A stretch of DNA of 64,000 nucleotides from Lagopus muta (taxonomy: Eukaryota; Chordata; Aves; Galliformes; Phasianidae), in NCBI RefSeq assembly GCF_023343835.1, contig NC_064435.1, positions 69,698,134 to 69,762,133 of the forward strand, read 5' to 3'. Positions 42,401 to 53,274 of the stretch are shown here, in pieces; the stretch's first letter is position 1, and every line of letters starts with the position of its first letter. The translations under genes and the position numbers were made by a program. Under the pieces are notes generated by a model that did not search any database, was not told the DNA's origin, and saw nothing but the letters and a program-made list of their open reading frames with translations.

Positions 42401-44631
42401 TAAACAAGTAATTTCAAGTCAGCACATCTTAGAAGAGGCCAAGGCACCGTAATAAAAACTACTCCATACAGTTTTAATTTTATCTTCGTAGAAATGCAAA
42501 ATCACAGTGAAAACTGGATGGCAAACACTGGCATCTGGTGGCTCACTGACATATCTATGCGATGCACCTCTTTACAGGCTTAACTGATTTTTCTCTACTC
42601 GGCTATAATTGTATCAAATTCGTGAATTATCACTTGTTTCCAGAGCAAAATGCACCTGACATGCTATAAAAGCCCAGTGCCAATCACACAAAGGCTTTGC
42701 TCTGTGACAGAAGCAAGAACATGAAAATTCTTGGACATGAAATACTTGCCTGAGCAAGTGCTGCTATATCTGAACATCAGGTCAGGAAAGTACAACAAAG
42801 TTCCTGTAGGTGGCCCTACTTTTCTACTCTATCTCAACTCTCTACAAGAAGTGCAAATTGGTCTTAACTACTCTATCACTAGACCTGCTATAAAATGTGA
42901 CAAAGAAATGTGGTGAGACCAGCGGTAAAGAACTTGAACATATTTATTATGTAACTACTTAAAAGAGCCTAGAAACAATTCAACATAACACCAATGCATG
43001 CACTGTTCAGCTTTTGATCTAAGAAGCAATAGATGAGCGTGCACAGCTTATAACTGACAATCCTTAAACTGAATTCAAAGCACAGTTCTCTTTTTTCCCC
43101 TTCTTCCTCACTCATGCCATGAAGAACAAGGTGGGAGGCAGCTTGTGAAGAATTTGGGCCATAACAGGCAGAAGAGAGTATCAGAAAATGCAGGCGGACA
43201 GTAAGCTGTATGGAGTGGGACGGGAAGTGACGGACTGGTACTTCAGGGAACTCCCAAGTTCTGCACTACCAATACTATCTCAAGTTCTTTACCTGGCTGC
43301 CCTTCATAAAGAAAGCAGTTTTACTCCCAAATATAGAAGGAATTTTAAAAAGCAAATAGATAAATGAAAATTTCTCACAGCAGTTCAAAAGGGGAAATTG
43401 AGCAGCTCTCCACAGGACAGCTGAAAAGCTGTTTCCCCACCTGGATGCCACTTACCTTCAGTGTAGCCTATGCCTTCTTTGGCACTCTGAGCTCTAGCTT
43501 GCTGAACTATGTGAAACTGTAGATCTTTATCTACAGACAGAGAAGAGAAAGTATCACACAGAACTTTTAAAATCAAGTACTTAGCAGGCTTAGTCTTTAT
43601 TTCCCAACCTCTATTATGAGACTTTTCTATTTTATTTTTTATATTTCTTATATAAATATATATAAGAAATATTCTATATTTTCTATATTTCTATCTTTTT
43701 TATTTCATAGAACATTGTAGTTTTATTTGTGCACAAGAGACAGTTGAAAAATATTCTTTATTCCATATTTGAATTGAGGGAAGGGAGGGAAGAAAAAAAA
43801 AAAAAAAAAAAAAGGAAGGATTTTTGGGTTACAGAGATAAGGAAAGATACGTATGTATACTGAAATCCTCACCAGTGCCATTAACAGTGTTGTTACTGTA
43901 CCTCCAAACTCAAGGGAGGGTTTTTAATGACGATGATTACTGACTGCAGGGCAGCATGGATTGCTGTGGCGAGGACTCAGGTTCTGCCACGCGAGGGGTG
44001 CTCCAAACAGGCCCACGATTGCACTTTGCAGGGGCAAGGGTGGTGTTAACAGGCTGCCCAGAGGCTTGGAGGTGTCTGGAGCTGGGCACGGGCTCTGGGT
44101 GAACCTGCAACTTCCTCAGCCACGCTGTAATTCCACCTCCATGCAGCCCCCCAGCGCTCTGCCGCCCACTGTGTGCTTACCCATTGCAACGGTGGGCACC
44201 TTCAGGTTCTCATAGAAGAAGCGGGAGTCATACATCTCGGCCTGTGGGACACGGCAGCCCAGTCGTAAGACCTTCTGAGTTGCAGCCCCCCGCCCCAGCC
44301 TGGCGTCCCTCCCAGCCCACCTGCTCCTCGGCGGAATAGCCCATCTTGCGGAGGCGGCAGGACGCCGCATGCCTCTCCAACGACGCCCGAGGCACACGGT
44401 GATGGGCGTCGTAGGGACAGGGCACCCGGTCCACCTGCAGCGGGACACGCGTCAGAGCGCACCGCGACCCCCGGGCTGCCCGCCGACCCTCTCCGGGCAG
44501 CACAGGGGCTGGGGATCGGCGGGTGGCGCCATTACCTGATCCTCCAGCCACACCGCGCAGGAAGTCGCCATCGTTACTGAGGGCGGGACAGCCGCCAGCA
44601 CCGCGGAAGCGGGAGAAGATGCCGCCGCCAT
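39484..44631 (-). CDS. SNRNP48: SNRNP48 (U11-48K), U11/U12 di-snRNP protein, 9 coding exons
   Basis: U11-48K is the minor-spliceosome subunit that contacts the U12-type 5' splice site in the nucleus, together with U11 snRNA and the 59K protein. Coding exons in transcript order: 44536-44631, 44321-44434, 44181-44241, 43456-43530, 41866-42054, 40828-40949, 40358-40473, 39943-40107, 39484-39523. All have GT-AG borders and compatible phases. From the first in-frame ATG (44631) this gives 325 residues, or 305 from the second (44571); the human protein has 339. The CHHC zinc finger is in exon 2. Highly conserved blocks are SYSSLPVEVPQNHKRF, CDLTQADRLALYDYVVEET, ENDSDLFVDLAAKITQ, RDYKRRRQSYRAKNVHITKK and VHMEELSNHWQEE. 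The tail is a K/R/S/D-rich region ending HSHKRRK. The N-terminal acidic region of the mammalian protein is not recognisable. The donor after exon 5 is the weak GTTTGA. Confidence 0.95.
39943..40107 (-). CDS. SNRNP48: SNRNP48 exon 8, basic RS-like tail
   Basis: Encodes KEDRRSASVDSRQSGGSS and then a run of alternating Arg, Ser, Lys and Asp (RRESSRSPSKRKRSRDRGK). This resembles the low-complexity RS-like tails of splicing factors. Acceptor CAG is at 40110-40108 and the donor GTGAGA follows 39943. The last exon adds only 12 residues. Confidence 0.94.
42356..42375 (-). repeat. C20/G20 homopolymer in SNRNP48 intron 4
   Basis: Twenty consecutive cytosines on the plus strand, hence twenty guanines in the SNRNP48 transcript sense. 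It lies about 300 nt upstream of exon 5 in transcript order. Confidence 0.9.
43641..43672. repeat. AT-rich perfect palindrome (14-bp arms, 4-nt loop)
   Basis: ATATTTCTTATATA at 43641-43654 is exactly the reverse complement of TATATAAGAAATAT at 43659-43672, separated by AATA. It lies in SNRNP48 intron 3, in a longer AT-rich tract. Confidence 0.92.
43793..43814 (+). repeat. A homopolymer run (22 nt)
   Basis: Adenine run (thymines in the SNRNP48 sense) in intron 3, flanked by GGGAGGGAAG purine-rich sequence. Confidence 0.9.
44321..44434 (-). CDS. SNRNP48: SNRNP48 exon 2 with the CHHC zinc finger
   Basis: Encodes VDRVPCPYDAHHRVPRASLE and on to CRLRKMGYSAEEQ. Counting from the first ATG, the ligands are C38, H44, H54 and C58, with spacing C-x5-H-x9-H-x3-C exactly as in the U11-48K CHHC finger that binds the U11-5' splice site duplex. 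Acceptor GCTGCAG precedes 44434 and donor GTGGGC follows 44321. The GC-rich introns on both sides are only about 80-100 bp. Confidence 0.95.
44536..44631 (-). CDS. SNRNP48: SNRNP48 exon 1 with two in-frame start codons
   Basis: The first ATG (44629-44631) and the second (44569-44571) are 20 codons apart in the same open frame, both with A at -3 and G at +4. The longer start adds an Ala/Ser/Pro/Val-rich leader (MAAASSPASAVLAAVPP...). The shorter begins MATSCAVWLEDQ. The donor GTAATG follows 44536. I prefer the first ATG by position, but the transcription start is unknown. Neither form matches the mammalian acidic N-terminus, so homology does not decide. Confidence 0.7.
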
Positions 44632-44760
44632 CTTTACTCCGGGCGCGCCCTAAAGCGGTGAGGCGCCATCTTGTGGGGCGCCTTCAGGCCAGCTCTGAGG
44701 GGCGGTAGGGAGGGAGGAGGGGCGGGAAGTACAGCAGCTGGCTGTCCTAAAGACGCTCTG
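44572..44760 (-). promoter_or_regulatory. SNRNP48: CpG-rich TATA-less promoter of SNRNP48
   Basis: GC-dense block at the 5' end of the gene. On the minus strand, AAAGATGGCGGCGG (around the first ATG) and CCACAAGATGGCGCC are YY1-type AAGATGGCGG sites. The second also fits the CTCF core CCACNAGRTGGCR. GGGGCGGG and GGGCGGG boxes near 44584 and 44718 suit SP/KLF factors. YY1 sites overlapping the start region are typical of TATA-less housekeeping genes. Confidence 0.65.
44634..44669 (-). other. Short upstream ORF in the SNRNP48 leader
   Basis: An ATG at 44667-44669 opens an 11-codon frame (MAPHRFRARPE) whose TAA ends at 44634, two nucleotides before the first SNRNP48 ATG. It has A at -3 and G at +4. 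It matters only if transcription starts upstream of 44669. Confidence 0.5.
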
Positions 44761-47700
44761 ACGGAATGTGGCTGCTTCTGAAAGGCATCAGACAGCTCTG
44801 GAAAGGACGCTTGTGGGAAGAGCTGCTGCGCTTCGATGCCCTTCCCTGGCTTAGGAGCATAATAAGAGCATCCGCGGGTGTAAATCTGCCCCGCAGGTCT
44901 GATCCTTTCCCCGACATCGGCAGTGGGCTGAGGTGGTGTAGAGCCAGGGTTGCCTTTGTTCCCAGCACCGTTCCCGGCGCAAGCACAGCCACGAGGACAG
45001 ACGCCTTCCCTCAGACAGCGAGGTTGGAGCAGGGCTCAGCACGGCTGCAGTGCGGGTCGAGGAGAAAGCAACCATCCTAAAGAAAATATGATGTGATGGT
45101 GTTCATGCGTGCCTATTGTTGGCACCACTCGTGAGGAGTGGAACGAGGCTGTCTAACAAGGCGGGGCGGGCTGGAGGAAGCACAGCAGATGTAGCTGCCA
45201 GAATGGCCCCCGTACATCTGTTTTTATTAGCAGATTACAGCCATTTCTCTCCTGCACAGAGAATTTGAGACTCAGCTGGGATTTTAGTCCTCTGAGAGAT
45301 TTGCTGGCTCTCGCCGTGTTTGCCTGAGATCTCAGACTTCACACAATAAAGAATACTGAGAGCTGAAGGCTCCCCATCTGCCCTTGCAATTTCATTTGTG
45401 CTGTAGTGGAGTATGCTGGCTCCCATTAGCACGTTTTATCGGAGGAGTGATGAGAACAGCTGGGCAGAGCTGCTCTGGCCATCTCCACTGGAAAACACCG
45501 TTTCTACAAAAGTTCAACAGAATATCAAAGTATTTTTTATGGTAGCTTGATAGAATCAAGCGACTCTTTCTATTATTATTATTTTAATCTATCAAGTTGA
45601 TATTGAAAAATCAAAATATTTCTTTTGCTCTACTAAATTAGGACATTTTGAATGATTCAAAATATTTCTTTGTTTTCCTAAAAGTATCAGTTCCTGAGAT
45701 CATCTCTGTGGTGTTCCCTTGTTTATTTATTTGTCCAGTTTCCGGCCTTTATGGATTTAGGGAAATCCCTGAGATAGAAACTTGCTGGGGTGGTTCTTCT
45801 TTCCAGAGTTCAGGGAGAAAAAATTGAGTCAAGCCTCATTTCCTGAGCTACAGTAAATCCAGTTATGTGGTGCACAGACACAGTGGGGGCCTGAAACAAC
45901 ACAGGACTAAGGTGAAACCCCTGAAATAGGTTTACAAGACAATCAAGGACAACAGGTGAACCAAGGTCTTTGTTACAGTGCAGCAGGGTCTTCTGAAGCA
46001 GCTCCATTATCTAGGGAGTCAAGTGTGCAGCTCAACAGGGATCCTTGTGCTGCCCACCCCTCTGCCAGCTGAAGTGACAGCAATGCCCTGTGAGAGGAGG
46101 GAACCAGGAGGGATCATTTTAGGCTCAGTGATGCCTTGGGAAACGGCCACAATTGTAGTGCCTTCCAGGAATGCCCTCAGGGCAGCTGTGAAAGCTTCTG
46201 AGGCTGTTGCTGTGTTTGTTATGGTTGGGAGGTAAGGCGCTTGTCGAGGAAAGGTGAGCCACATTCCTGCCATGTGTTGTGGCTACAGACTTTCCAGGAG
46301 CAAACTGACTGGCCAAAGCAGAGACTATCATCTCACAAAAAATCACAGTATCTTTTTCCCACATTTATATGAGTTTCCTGTCAAATAAGATAGGTGAGAT
46401 CACCTATCTGGTTGTGTTGTCTCTCCTGGCTGATTCAAGGCAGTGGCATCTCTATTCTCACACAGTGCAGGCTGCAGGCCAATGGCTTTGTGGCTCTAAC
46501 ACTGAACAGCATGGTTCATAAAGCACCATCAAGCTTAACACATTTCAACCCTTATGGTCCTTTCTGAGGAGGAGAGGGGAAATAACACAGCTGCATTTCC
46601 CAGTGTGAAACAGCCTCCCAGAAGGGGGGAGCATGAATTTCAGTCTGCCCCCCTTGCAGTGCAAAATGCTGAGTGTGCTAGTAATCTGGTGCTTCTCCAG
46701 GAGCTTTTTCTGGGCAATAATGGATCTCCTGAGGAAGTCTCTGTGGTAACCAGCCCCAAAAATCCTCACAGCACAGCAGAACAATCTGAATAAGCAGAAA
46801 GCACAAGAGTGAAACAGTGCATACATTATGTCAACATAAAGACCATACAGCACTCCTGGGGAACTCCATCGTGTGTCCTCCAGAATGAATCTGTACTGCA
46901 GAAAACCCAGCTGATCACATGTTGTATGCCCTCTAACCTCCATACCCGGAGGTAGGAACCTCAGTGCAGGGTCAGAAGTGTTGACGTAACAGAACCACTC
47001 TACCTCCCCTAAAGCTAAAATCATGGTGAAATCTCACTGTTCTAACAGGCCAAAACTTTCTGGTGGGTATGCTTATTCTGAGATAAAACTCTTCCTACAA
47101 CAGATCACACAGGAAGGAGCATTCTTCACCCATGGCTTGCACTTCTGTTTCTTCACTGATAACAAAACCTTGCAGGCTTTCTGTATTTAGAAGCATAATG
47201 ACTGCTTGAAGAAAATCTTTTTTTTCTAACATGGCAGAGAAGACAGTTTTCTAATACTAAATATGTATTTCTTCTTTTCCCCAGATACAAAGCATTACCT
47301 GGAGATGCATGGTATCAGTAATTCCTCCTGGAAATAAGGGGGGGGGGGGGGGAACTTACTATGAAACTTCATATTGTTCCTTTGCTTTAACATGCTTCAG
47401 ATAAAGAGAAATTAAATAATCATTTTAACAGCTTTCTTGGGCTTTCCTGTAGTGGACATGCACATTTCTGGACCAAAAAAGGGCTAGAGAGAAGGGAAAA
47501 GCAAGTTAAAAGATGAAAAGAAACTTTTTGGGGCTACCCAATGGCAGGAATTTCTTCTGGCCCTCACCCCAAGATACCTGGCAAGCTGGGAGCTAGCACA
47601 GGTTGAGGAGCGAGCAGCCTCTGCCTGGCAGGCACCAACCTGTCCTGAAGCCAAGGATGGCTCCAGTGGGGCATAAGCAGTACAAAGCCCACCTCATCCC

Positions 47701-50700
47701 AAGATTCCCTTCTTTTTAGCATCCAATGCACTCACCTACTGCGCTATGGGAATGGGAGGCTGGGTTGAGCAGCAGAAGCACCCAGCACCTCACTGGTACA
47801 ATTGACTGTATCCACCTCACGGCAGCTCTGCTAGCTTGCCTACACAGTGACACTTTCTCTTCTGCCTTGCCCCTAGAGACCATGTGTCAAACTCATCTTC
47901 TCCAGAGAAGAAGATGTACTCAGGTTGATAGCACAGGCTTCATCCAGCAAAAGCTACTGAACCAAACAGATTTTGTAAAGATAAAGCACACAGGGACTTG
48001 AAATTCCATTTTTTGTTACTGTTTCTATTACTCCCTGCTATCCTAAACTTCAGCTAAGATGCCACACTCGAGATCTGTAGGACAGGCTCAGTTGAATCAG
48101 CCTTGTTATCTGCAGGGACACGAGGTGAATTTCTCCAGGGCATGTGAATCAAATAATAGAAATATTCTTCATGGCATAAGCAGACATTTCAGAATTCCCC
48201 TGGTCAGGACCTTTACCAGAATTTAACTTCTATCATTTGCTGTGTGAGTTCCAGTTTTGTTGCCCCTCCAGGTCATCCCAATCCCTGGTGTGGAGCAGTA
48301 TAGGTGCTAACGGGAACCAAATTAGTCAGAGATTGCTCTCAGGCCTCATTAGTTCCTCTGCCAAGGAAATGCCGATGGCTTATTCATTCAGCTGTGTATT
48401 GGTCAGAGCCTGCTACAAGTCCTTGACTTACCATTTTTCTAGCTTAGTCTGGTTGAAAATTAAAGCCTAAGGTATATTTTATAAACTGCACTACACTGAA
48501 CACTTCTGAACAGATTTACAGGTGGCAACTCTAGCATCTGTTAATGCCTTATCAATTCCTTCTTCTGTACCACCTTGTGATCTGTTGTGGAGGCATCAGA
48601 TTTAAGTCAGTGTATCAGATTGTTATGATCCTGATCTTTAAAGATAAATCAAAAACTTGTTGTTGGCCCCCCATGTCAGACAGAAAGCATCCTGTTATAA
48701 GCCTGGAAATTCACCGTTACACAGTTGGAAGCAAATCCAATGTCCTCTTGTGTGCTGAACTTTTAATATCGGTGATTTTGAGCTCACATGGATTTTGCCA
48801 TTTAAGCCCTTGCACCCTGGCAGTTGCTGCTCTGCAATCTATGATCCTTTGCCTGCTCCTGCTGTCCTCCCTTTCCGATGAGCTCTGTGGCAGGCAATAC
48901 CTGCTGGCTGCTCAGTGCTAAGATTGCTCACCTGCCTTCTCCTCATGGCCTGGCCAGCAGAGCCTGGCATCTGCCTGCAGTACACACCTTTCTTTACTGC
49001 CCATGGTGATTAAGCATCTTGCCCTGAGCACTTTTGGTGTGAAGGCCCTTGTGGCATGGAGCTACTTGTCCTCTGTGCTGGGCAGGGTGGGAAAGACTGT
49101 GCAACAGATCCAGCTATGTCTGCTCCCATGGAAATGGGGAGCCAGCAATTTGCTCAACCACTCGCTATGTCTATGTCAGTGCTCCTGGGGAAGCCTTCCA
49201 GCTCAGAGCTGGAGGGGAGGCTCTGCAACAATGTTCTTCCTGGAGGCATCTCCCCACAAGTGAGCACGAGCGTGAGGTCCTGCACTGCCTCTGAGCAGCA
49301 GTCCAGATGGGCAGGGAACAGCAGAAGTACCAGTAATATGCAGCCACCTCTGAAAATGTGTGCCTTACTGCCGCCCTGCTTCATTTTCCACAGTAACAGC
49401 AACAAAGGCTAATGGATAACGTATTTGTTAATTTGTTATTTGGCTGAAAGGTGTTACCCAAATGAAGAGTGCAGTCAATTTCCCTCCCTCTGTGCATGTA
49501 TCTAAGCCTACAGCAACAGATAGCTGCTGCTCTGTGCGTTGCTGTCACAGCTTTATGCCAGCCCTTTGTGCCCGGGTCACTGCATGCTGTGCAGTAACAC
49601 TGCCCTCCCTTTGCACCACCCATGACCTGCACAGCACCTCGTGCCATGGGCTGAGCCAGCTGGAGCCCACAGCCAGCTGGAGCCCTGCCACCCTCCTGCA
49701 AGCTGTGCAGGGCCGGCAGGCAGTGGCTGGGCACCTGCAGGTAGAGCTGCACGCTTCTGCCGCAGCTGCTGGCTTGTGCGGCCTTAAGGGTTGCCCTGAA
49801 AATGTGGTTTCTCTTGTTCAGCATTGTTGGTACAGTGAACAATGATAGCTGTCCCTAGGTGTTGCTATTTCTTTTCATAAGGGTGTGCAGAACAAGCAAT
49901 ATTATTTGAAGCTGAAGCAATATTTCCAAGGAAGTGCTCAGGAAGGAGAAACTTACTCATCCACAGGAGTTCCTTGGGAACAGGAGCCAGCAGGCACAAC
50001 GGCAGGGCAGTTTTATAATGAGCTTTGTATTTGGGGTGTGGATTTGCAAGCGCTGCCTACCAGTCCCCTTTTTGCAGGAGGATTAACTTGGTGGATTACA
50101 GATGCCCTCCAAAGAGGCTGGTGTACGCTCAGATAGTCGCACCATGACAGGTTTCCTGAGCACGTGAGGGCTGAAGAAGGAAACAGTGAGCACAGCAGCA
50201 GAGCTGAGAGCCTTTCAAAGAATTACCAGTAAGGCTTTAGCTCTCGCAGAGGCTCACAATTCAAGATCACTGTATCCACTGAGTTCATCCATGACGACAT
50301 TTCATTGAGCTCAGCACAAAGTTGCACTGGAGGCCACTGGTGGCATCATGTTTGGAAGAGCGACTTCTCAGCCGAGACAGAAAGCACAATGGCTTGGCCG
50401 TGATCCAACACAATCCTTGGGCAGTGCCTGGACTGCAGCATCGAGCTCCATGCCCAGTTTCTCCTACCTCTGTTACTGCTTTGTACACTCTCCCGTCTCC
50501 TCCCCACTCAAGGCTATGGTTTTGCAATCATTCCCACCTCTTCTTTGTGCCACCCAACATACGAGGATCTGTGAGCTCCCAGCTCTTTCCAGTTCTGTTC
50601 AAATATTCAAACCTTCACTGTAAAGCCAGAACTGTTCCACTGTGGTGTTACAATGCCACTTCCACACAAGTGATGTACCCCAGCCAAGCAAAACCCCCAT

Positions 50701-51230
50701 TCTGCTCAGCATATCATTATTTTTGCAGTTCTCAACCCTCCTGACACCATGCTGCGTGTCCCCTGGCAGACACCTTGTGTCTCCTACCTTTGCCAAGCAA
50801 GCTGTGACCTGGCTGTAGCAAAAAAGGAGAGCAGCCATGCTCACCTGTTGCACTGATGCAGCTTCTGCTCTGGCAGCTGGCATGCTCTGCCCCTCAAATG
50901 TGCATGAAGAATGAGGCTGTTTGCTTTCAGTGCTTGTTTATTCCTCTTCCCTGACATTCTGGCAGAACCCCCCGTGTACTGCTCTTTGTGTCTGTCAATG
51001 CTCTGTGCAGCCAAGTGTCTCACTTTGGTTCTATCTGCCACCCACCAAAGCAGACGCAATACAGAAGCACTAATAAGATCTATCCTAAGAGAACATCTCC
51101 ATTCACATCAGCAGAAGCTGTTAGCAAGGCACGAGTGTGTCAGTAAGTAATCCGGGGTCCACAGTCATAAGCTGCCTCACAGCCATCTTATTTGAGCTGG
51201 AGACTTAACAGAAAAAGCCTCACTTGTGCC
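44761..51230. other. Gene-poor interval to the right of SNRNP48
   Basis: No conserved exon, RNA gene or transposon is recognised apart from a G15 run at 47338-47352. Several open frames of 120-160 codons occur, for example on the minus strand at 46545-47024 and 49381-49842. They overlap open frames on the other strand and show no domain, so I read them as chance in moderately GC-rich sequence. An unannotated non-coding RNA cannot be excluded. Confidence 0.5.
47338..47352 (+). repeat. G homopolymer run (15 nt)
   Basis: Uninterrupted guanine tract in otherwise unique intergenic sequence. Confidence 0.9.
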
Positions 51231-51234
51231 TGTG

Positions 51235-51910
51235 ACCCACGCAGCCCCTCGTGTCTGCACGACACCGCTGTCCGGGCAGGCGGGCGGCATCTCCTGCGGG
51301 AACGGCTGCAAGTTGCCAAACCTCCCATAGGGTTGCTAAGCGCCGGTATTACTCTGCTCTATTCCTGGTGCTGGCAACAGGGTATTCATGGATCTGGCCG
51401 TGATTACAGACAGGATAAGCAGGGCCAGTGGCTGGAAAGCCTCTCTCCGAACATGCCTGTGGCTGCCTGTGGGGGAGGTGGAGCTGCTCCCGCAACCCGG
51501 CGTCCCTCCCCACACGTGGCATGGACCCCTCCCGCTACAGAAGGTGATATTCTCATCTCTTGTGTGGGCGGGGATGCAATCAGGGAGTTCCAGAAGCGAT
51601 AGTTGGTGTGACAGTCAACGCCAATGCGTCCCCTCTTAGAAGAAGCCGGCTGCACGCAGCAGCTTTGTGTCGGCTGCACAGCGACACAGCGTGCCACCCT
51701 GGCCAGGGGCAAGAGGTCCCTTCGCCGCCGGGCTGTGCAGGGCAGCAGGACGCGTGTCTCCTCAGGCCCAGCCGAGGAGATGAAGCTTAGGAAGAAACGG
51801 GCGGCTCTGCGGCGCGCAGTGGCAGGCAGACGTGCTCGTTGTGCGGGCTGACGCCAGGTGGAGCTGCACAAAACGAACGGCAGGCCCCAGCGCTCTCAGT
51901 GCGACGCTCC
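51235..51910. promoter_or_regulatory. Orphan CpG island
   Basis: I count about 46 CpG dinucleotides in roughly 670 bp, far above the flanks, with no recognised gene attached. GTTGCC (51312), GTTGCT (51332) and GGCAAC (51373) are RFX-type half sites. A strong splice acceptor and donor follow just downstream (separate entry). The open frames on both strands here have no recognisable protein features. Confidence 0.55.
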
Positions 51911-51976
51911 CTTTCCTCAGACAAAATGTCCCCTGCCTTGTCTAGCTTTATTTCTTCACGTTCCTCTTTCTTGCAG

Positions 51977-52121
51977 GTCGTGGTAGAAGAGCTTACGCCT
52001 GGCTCCCGGTGCATAGCTGCACACACATAGTCACGAAGCAGTTACACTCTAACTCTCTTCTCCGTTTATGGAGCACTGCCATCTTCGCATCACCAGGACA
52101 GCCCTGCATCTCACTCCCAGG
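51977..52121 (+). other. Candidate unannotated exon downstream of the orphan CpG island
   Basis: A near-ideal acceptor (a pyrimidine tract of about 20 nt ending TTTCTTGCAG at 51976) and a consensus donor (CCCAGG|GTAAGC, GT at 52122) bound a 145-nt segment. One frame is open throughout, but the peptide resembles nothing I know, so a non-coding RNA exon is the likelier reading if it is used at all. Confidence 0.3.
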
Positions 52122-52267
52122 GTAAGCCATGAGCATGTGGGCAGACTCAGGCCACAGCCACCTTGGAATTCACAGGGTTGCTGTGCTCCCCGTTTCCTGC
52201 AGCCAGGGAGGGAGCTTTTTTGCTCCGAAAATGAACAGCTCAAAGGAAGAGCACTTCTGTGCTTGTC

Positions 52268-52382
52268 AATCACAGGATCATACAATGACTTAGGTTGAAA
52301 GGAACCTCAAAGATTGAATTCCAAACCCCTTGCCACAGCAGGGTTGCCACCCACTACATCAGGCTGCCCTGGTGTTGTCTAT
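52268..52382 (-). mobile_element. CR1 LINE 3' fragment, antisense
   Basis: Antisense CR1 tail: 'tcacaggatcatacaatgac', 'taggttgaaaggaacctcaa', 'cagcagggttgccacccact'. It is short and truncated. Confidence 0.87.
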
Positions 52383-52789
52383 TTCTTCAGCTTTATTTTT
52401 TTCTTCAGTGTAATATGCCAGTGGTTAAGCTTTGAGGATTTCAGAGAGCCCTGTTATGACAAGAGCACGATGGAATTGAGGCAAGGTTCCTGCAGCCCAA
52501 CACTGCTCATCTGTTCCTGCACCACCACTTCTGCATCTTCCCCACAGTAGCAGTTCTTCATTCCAGCATTCTGTGGTTCTTGCTCAGAGTGCAAAATTAA
52601 AAACAACAAAAACAGTTTCCAGAAACAAAACAGACTTGTCATCTGTCTGGAGGTGTTTCTCAAGAGGCTCCTAGAAATTTTCTAATATTGCTTTGCTTCC
52701 CCTGTACTTCTCAGGCCCATTCGTGACCTCTATAACTTGGAAGCTGGAGATTTTTAGATGAAGGAGAAAATCCCCAAGGAAATAAAGCA

Positions 52790-52945
52790 GATGTTTTTTA
52801 TATTATATACATGTATAAAATGTATGTTTATTTATGTACATGTATTTTATGTGCATATTTAAAAGGTTAATGGTATGTATGTCTATTTATATATATATAT
52901 ATATGCATGTATGAATGCATACACATTTATATGTAAAAGGTCAAT
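52790..52945. repeat. AT-rich simple-repeat tract with a (TA)n core
   Basis: TA- and TG/CA-rich sequence with a pure TA core near 52889-52902. Loosely repeated units around it, such as AAAAGGTTAATGGT and AAAAGGTCAATAGT, suggest an old decayed minisatellite. Confidence 0.75.
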
Positions 52946-53259
52946 AGTGTGGTAAGGAAAGCGAGTCTCAGTATTTCTAGCTGTTCTATTTAATTTTAAA
53001 ACACTGTAGGTCACCTAGGATGGCCATAAAGGCTGGTAGTCATCACCATGTTCTGCAGGTTTTATAGGCTTACCTTCAGAGAAAATCCCCAATGCAACCT
53101 TTTCTCTCTCAGCCTGCTAAATTCAACAGCACTCTTTATCATGGGGTACTTTCCATCTAATTACTGGAGGGAGAAGGCAACTGAAGATTGCAGTACAATT
53201 TTCCCCAAACAATCCTAATTTAAAATGAACTAAAGGGCCTGTGTGAAAGCAATAAGGCA

Positions 53260-53274
53260 AAAAAAAAAAAAAAA
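53260..53274 (+). repeat. A homopolymer run
   Basis: About 15 consecutive adenines in intergenic sequence. Confidence 0.85.

Noticed and set aside
44228-44551. SNRNP48 starting inside intron 1 with exon 2 read through (107-codon frame)
   Set aside because: It would need retention of intron 1, and its N-terminus is GC-biased and unrelated to the family. The spliced exon 1 to exon 2 model has good splice sites.
46545-47024. 159-codon minus-strand open frame in the gene-poor interval
   Set aside because: No domain, signal or similarity recognised. A plus-strand frame overlaps it, and there are no promoter or splice features that make it a gene.
49381-49845. Overlapping 153- and 127-codon frames on opposite strands
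   Set aside because: Mutual overlap and absence of any recognisable motif point to chance.
51404-51871. 155-codon minus-strand open frame in the orphan CpG island
   Set aside because: GC-driven frame overlapped by four plus-strand frames. Its composition (Ala/Arg/Cys) looks random.
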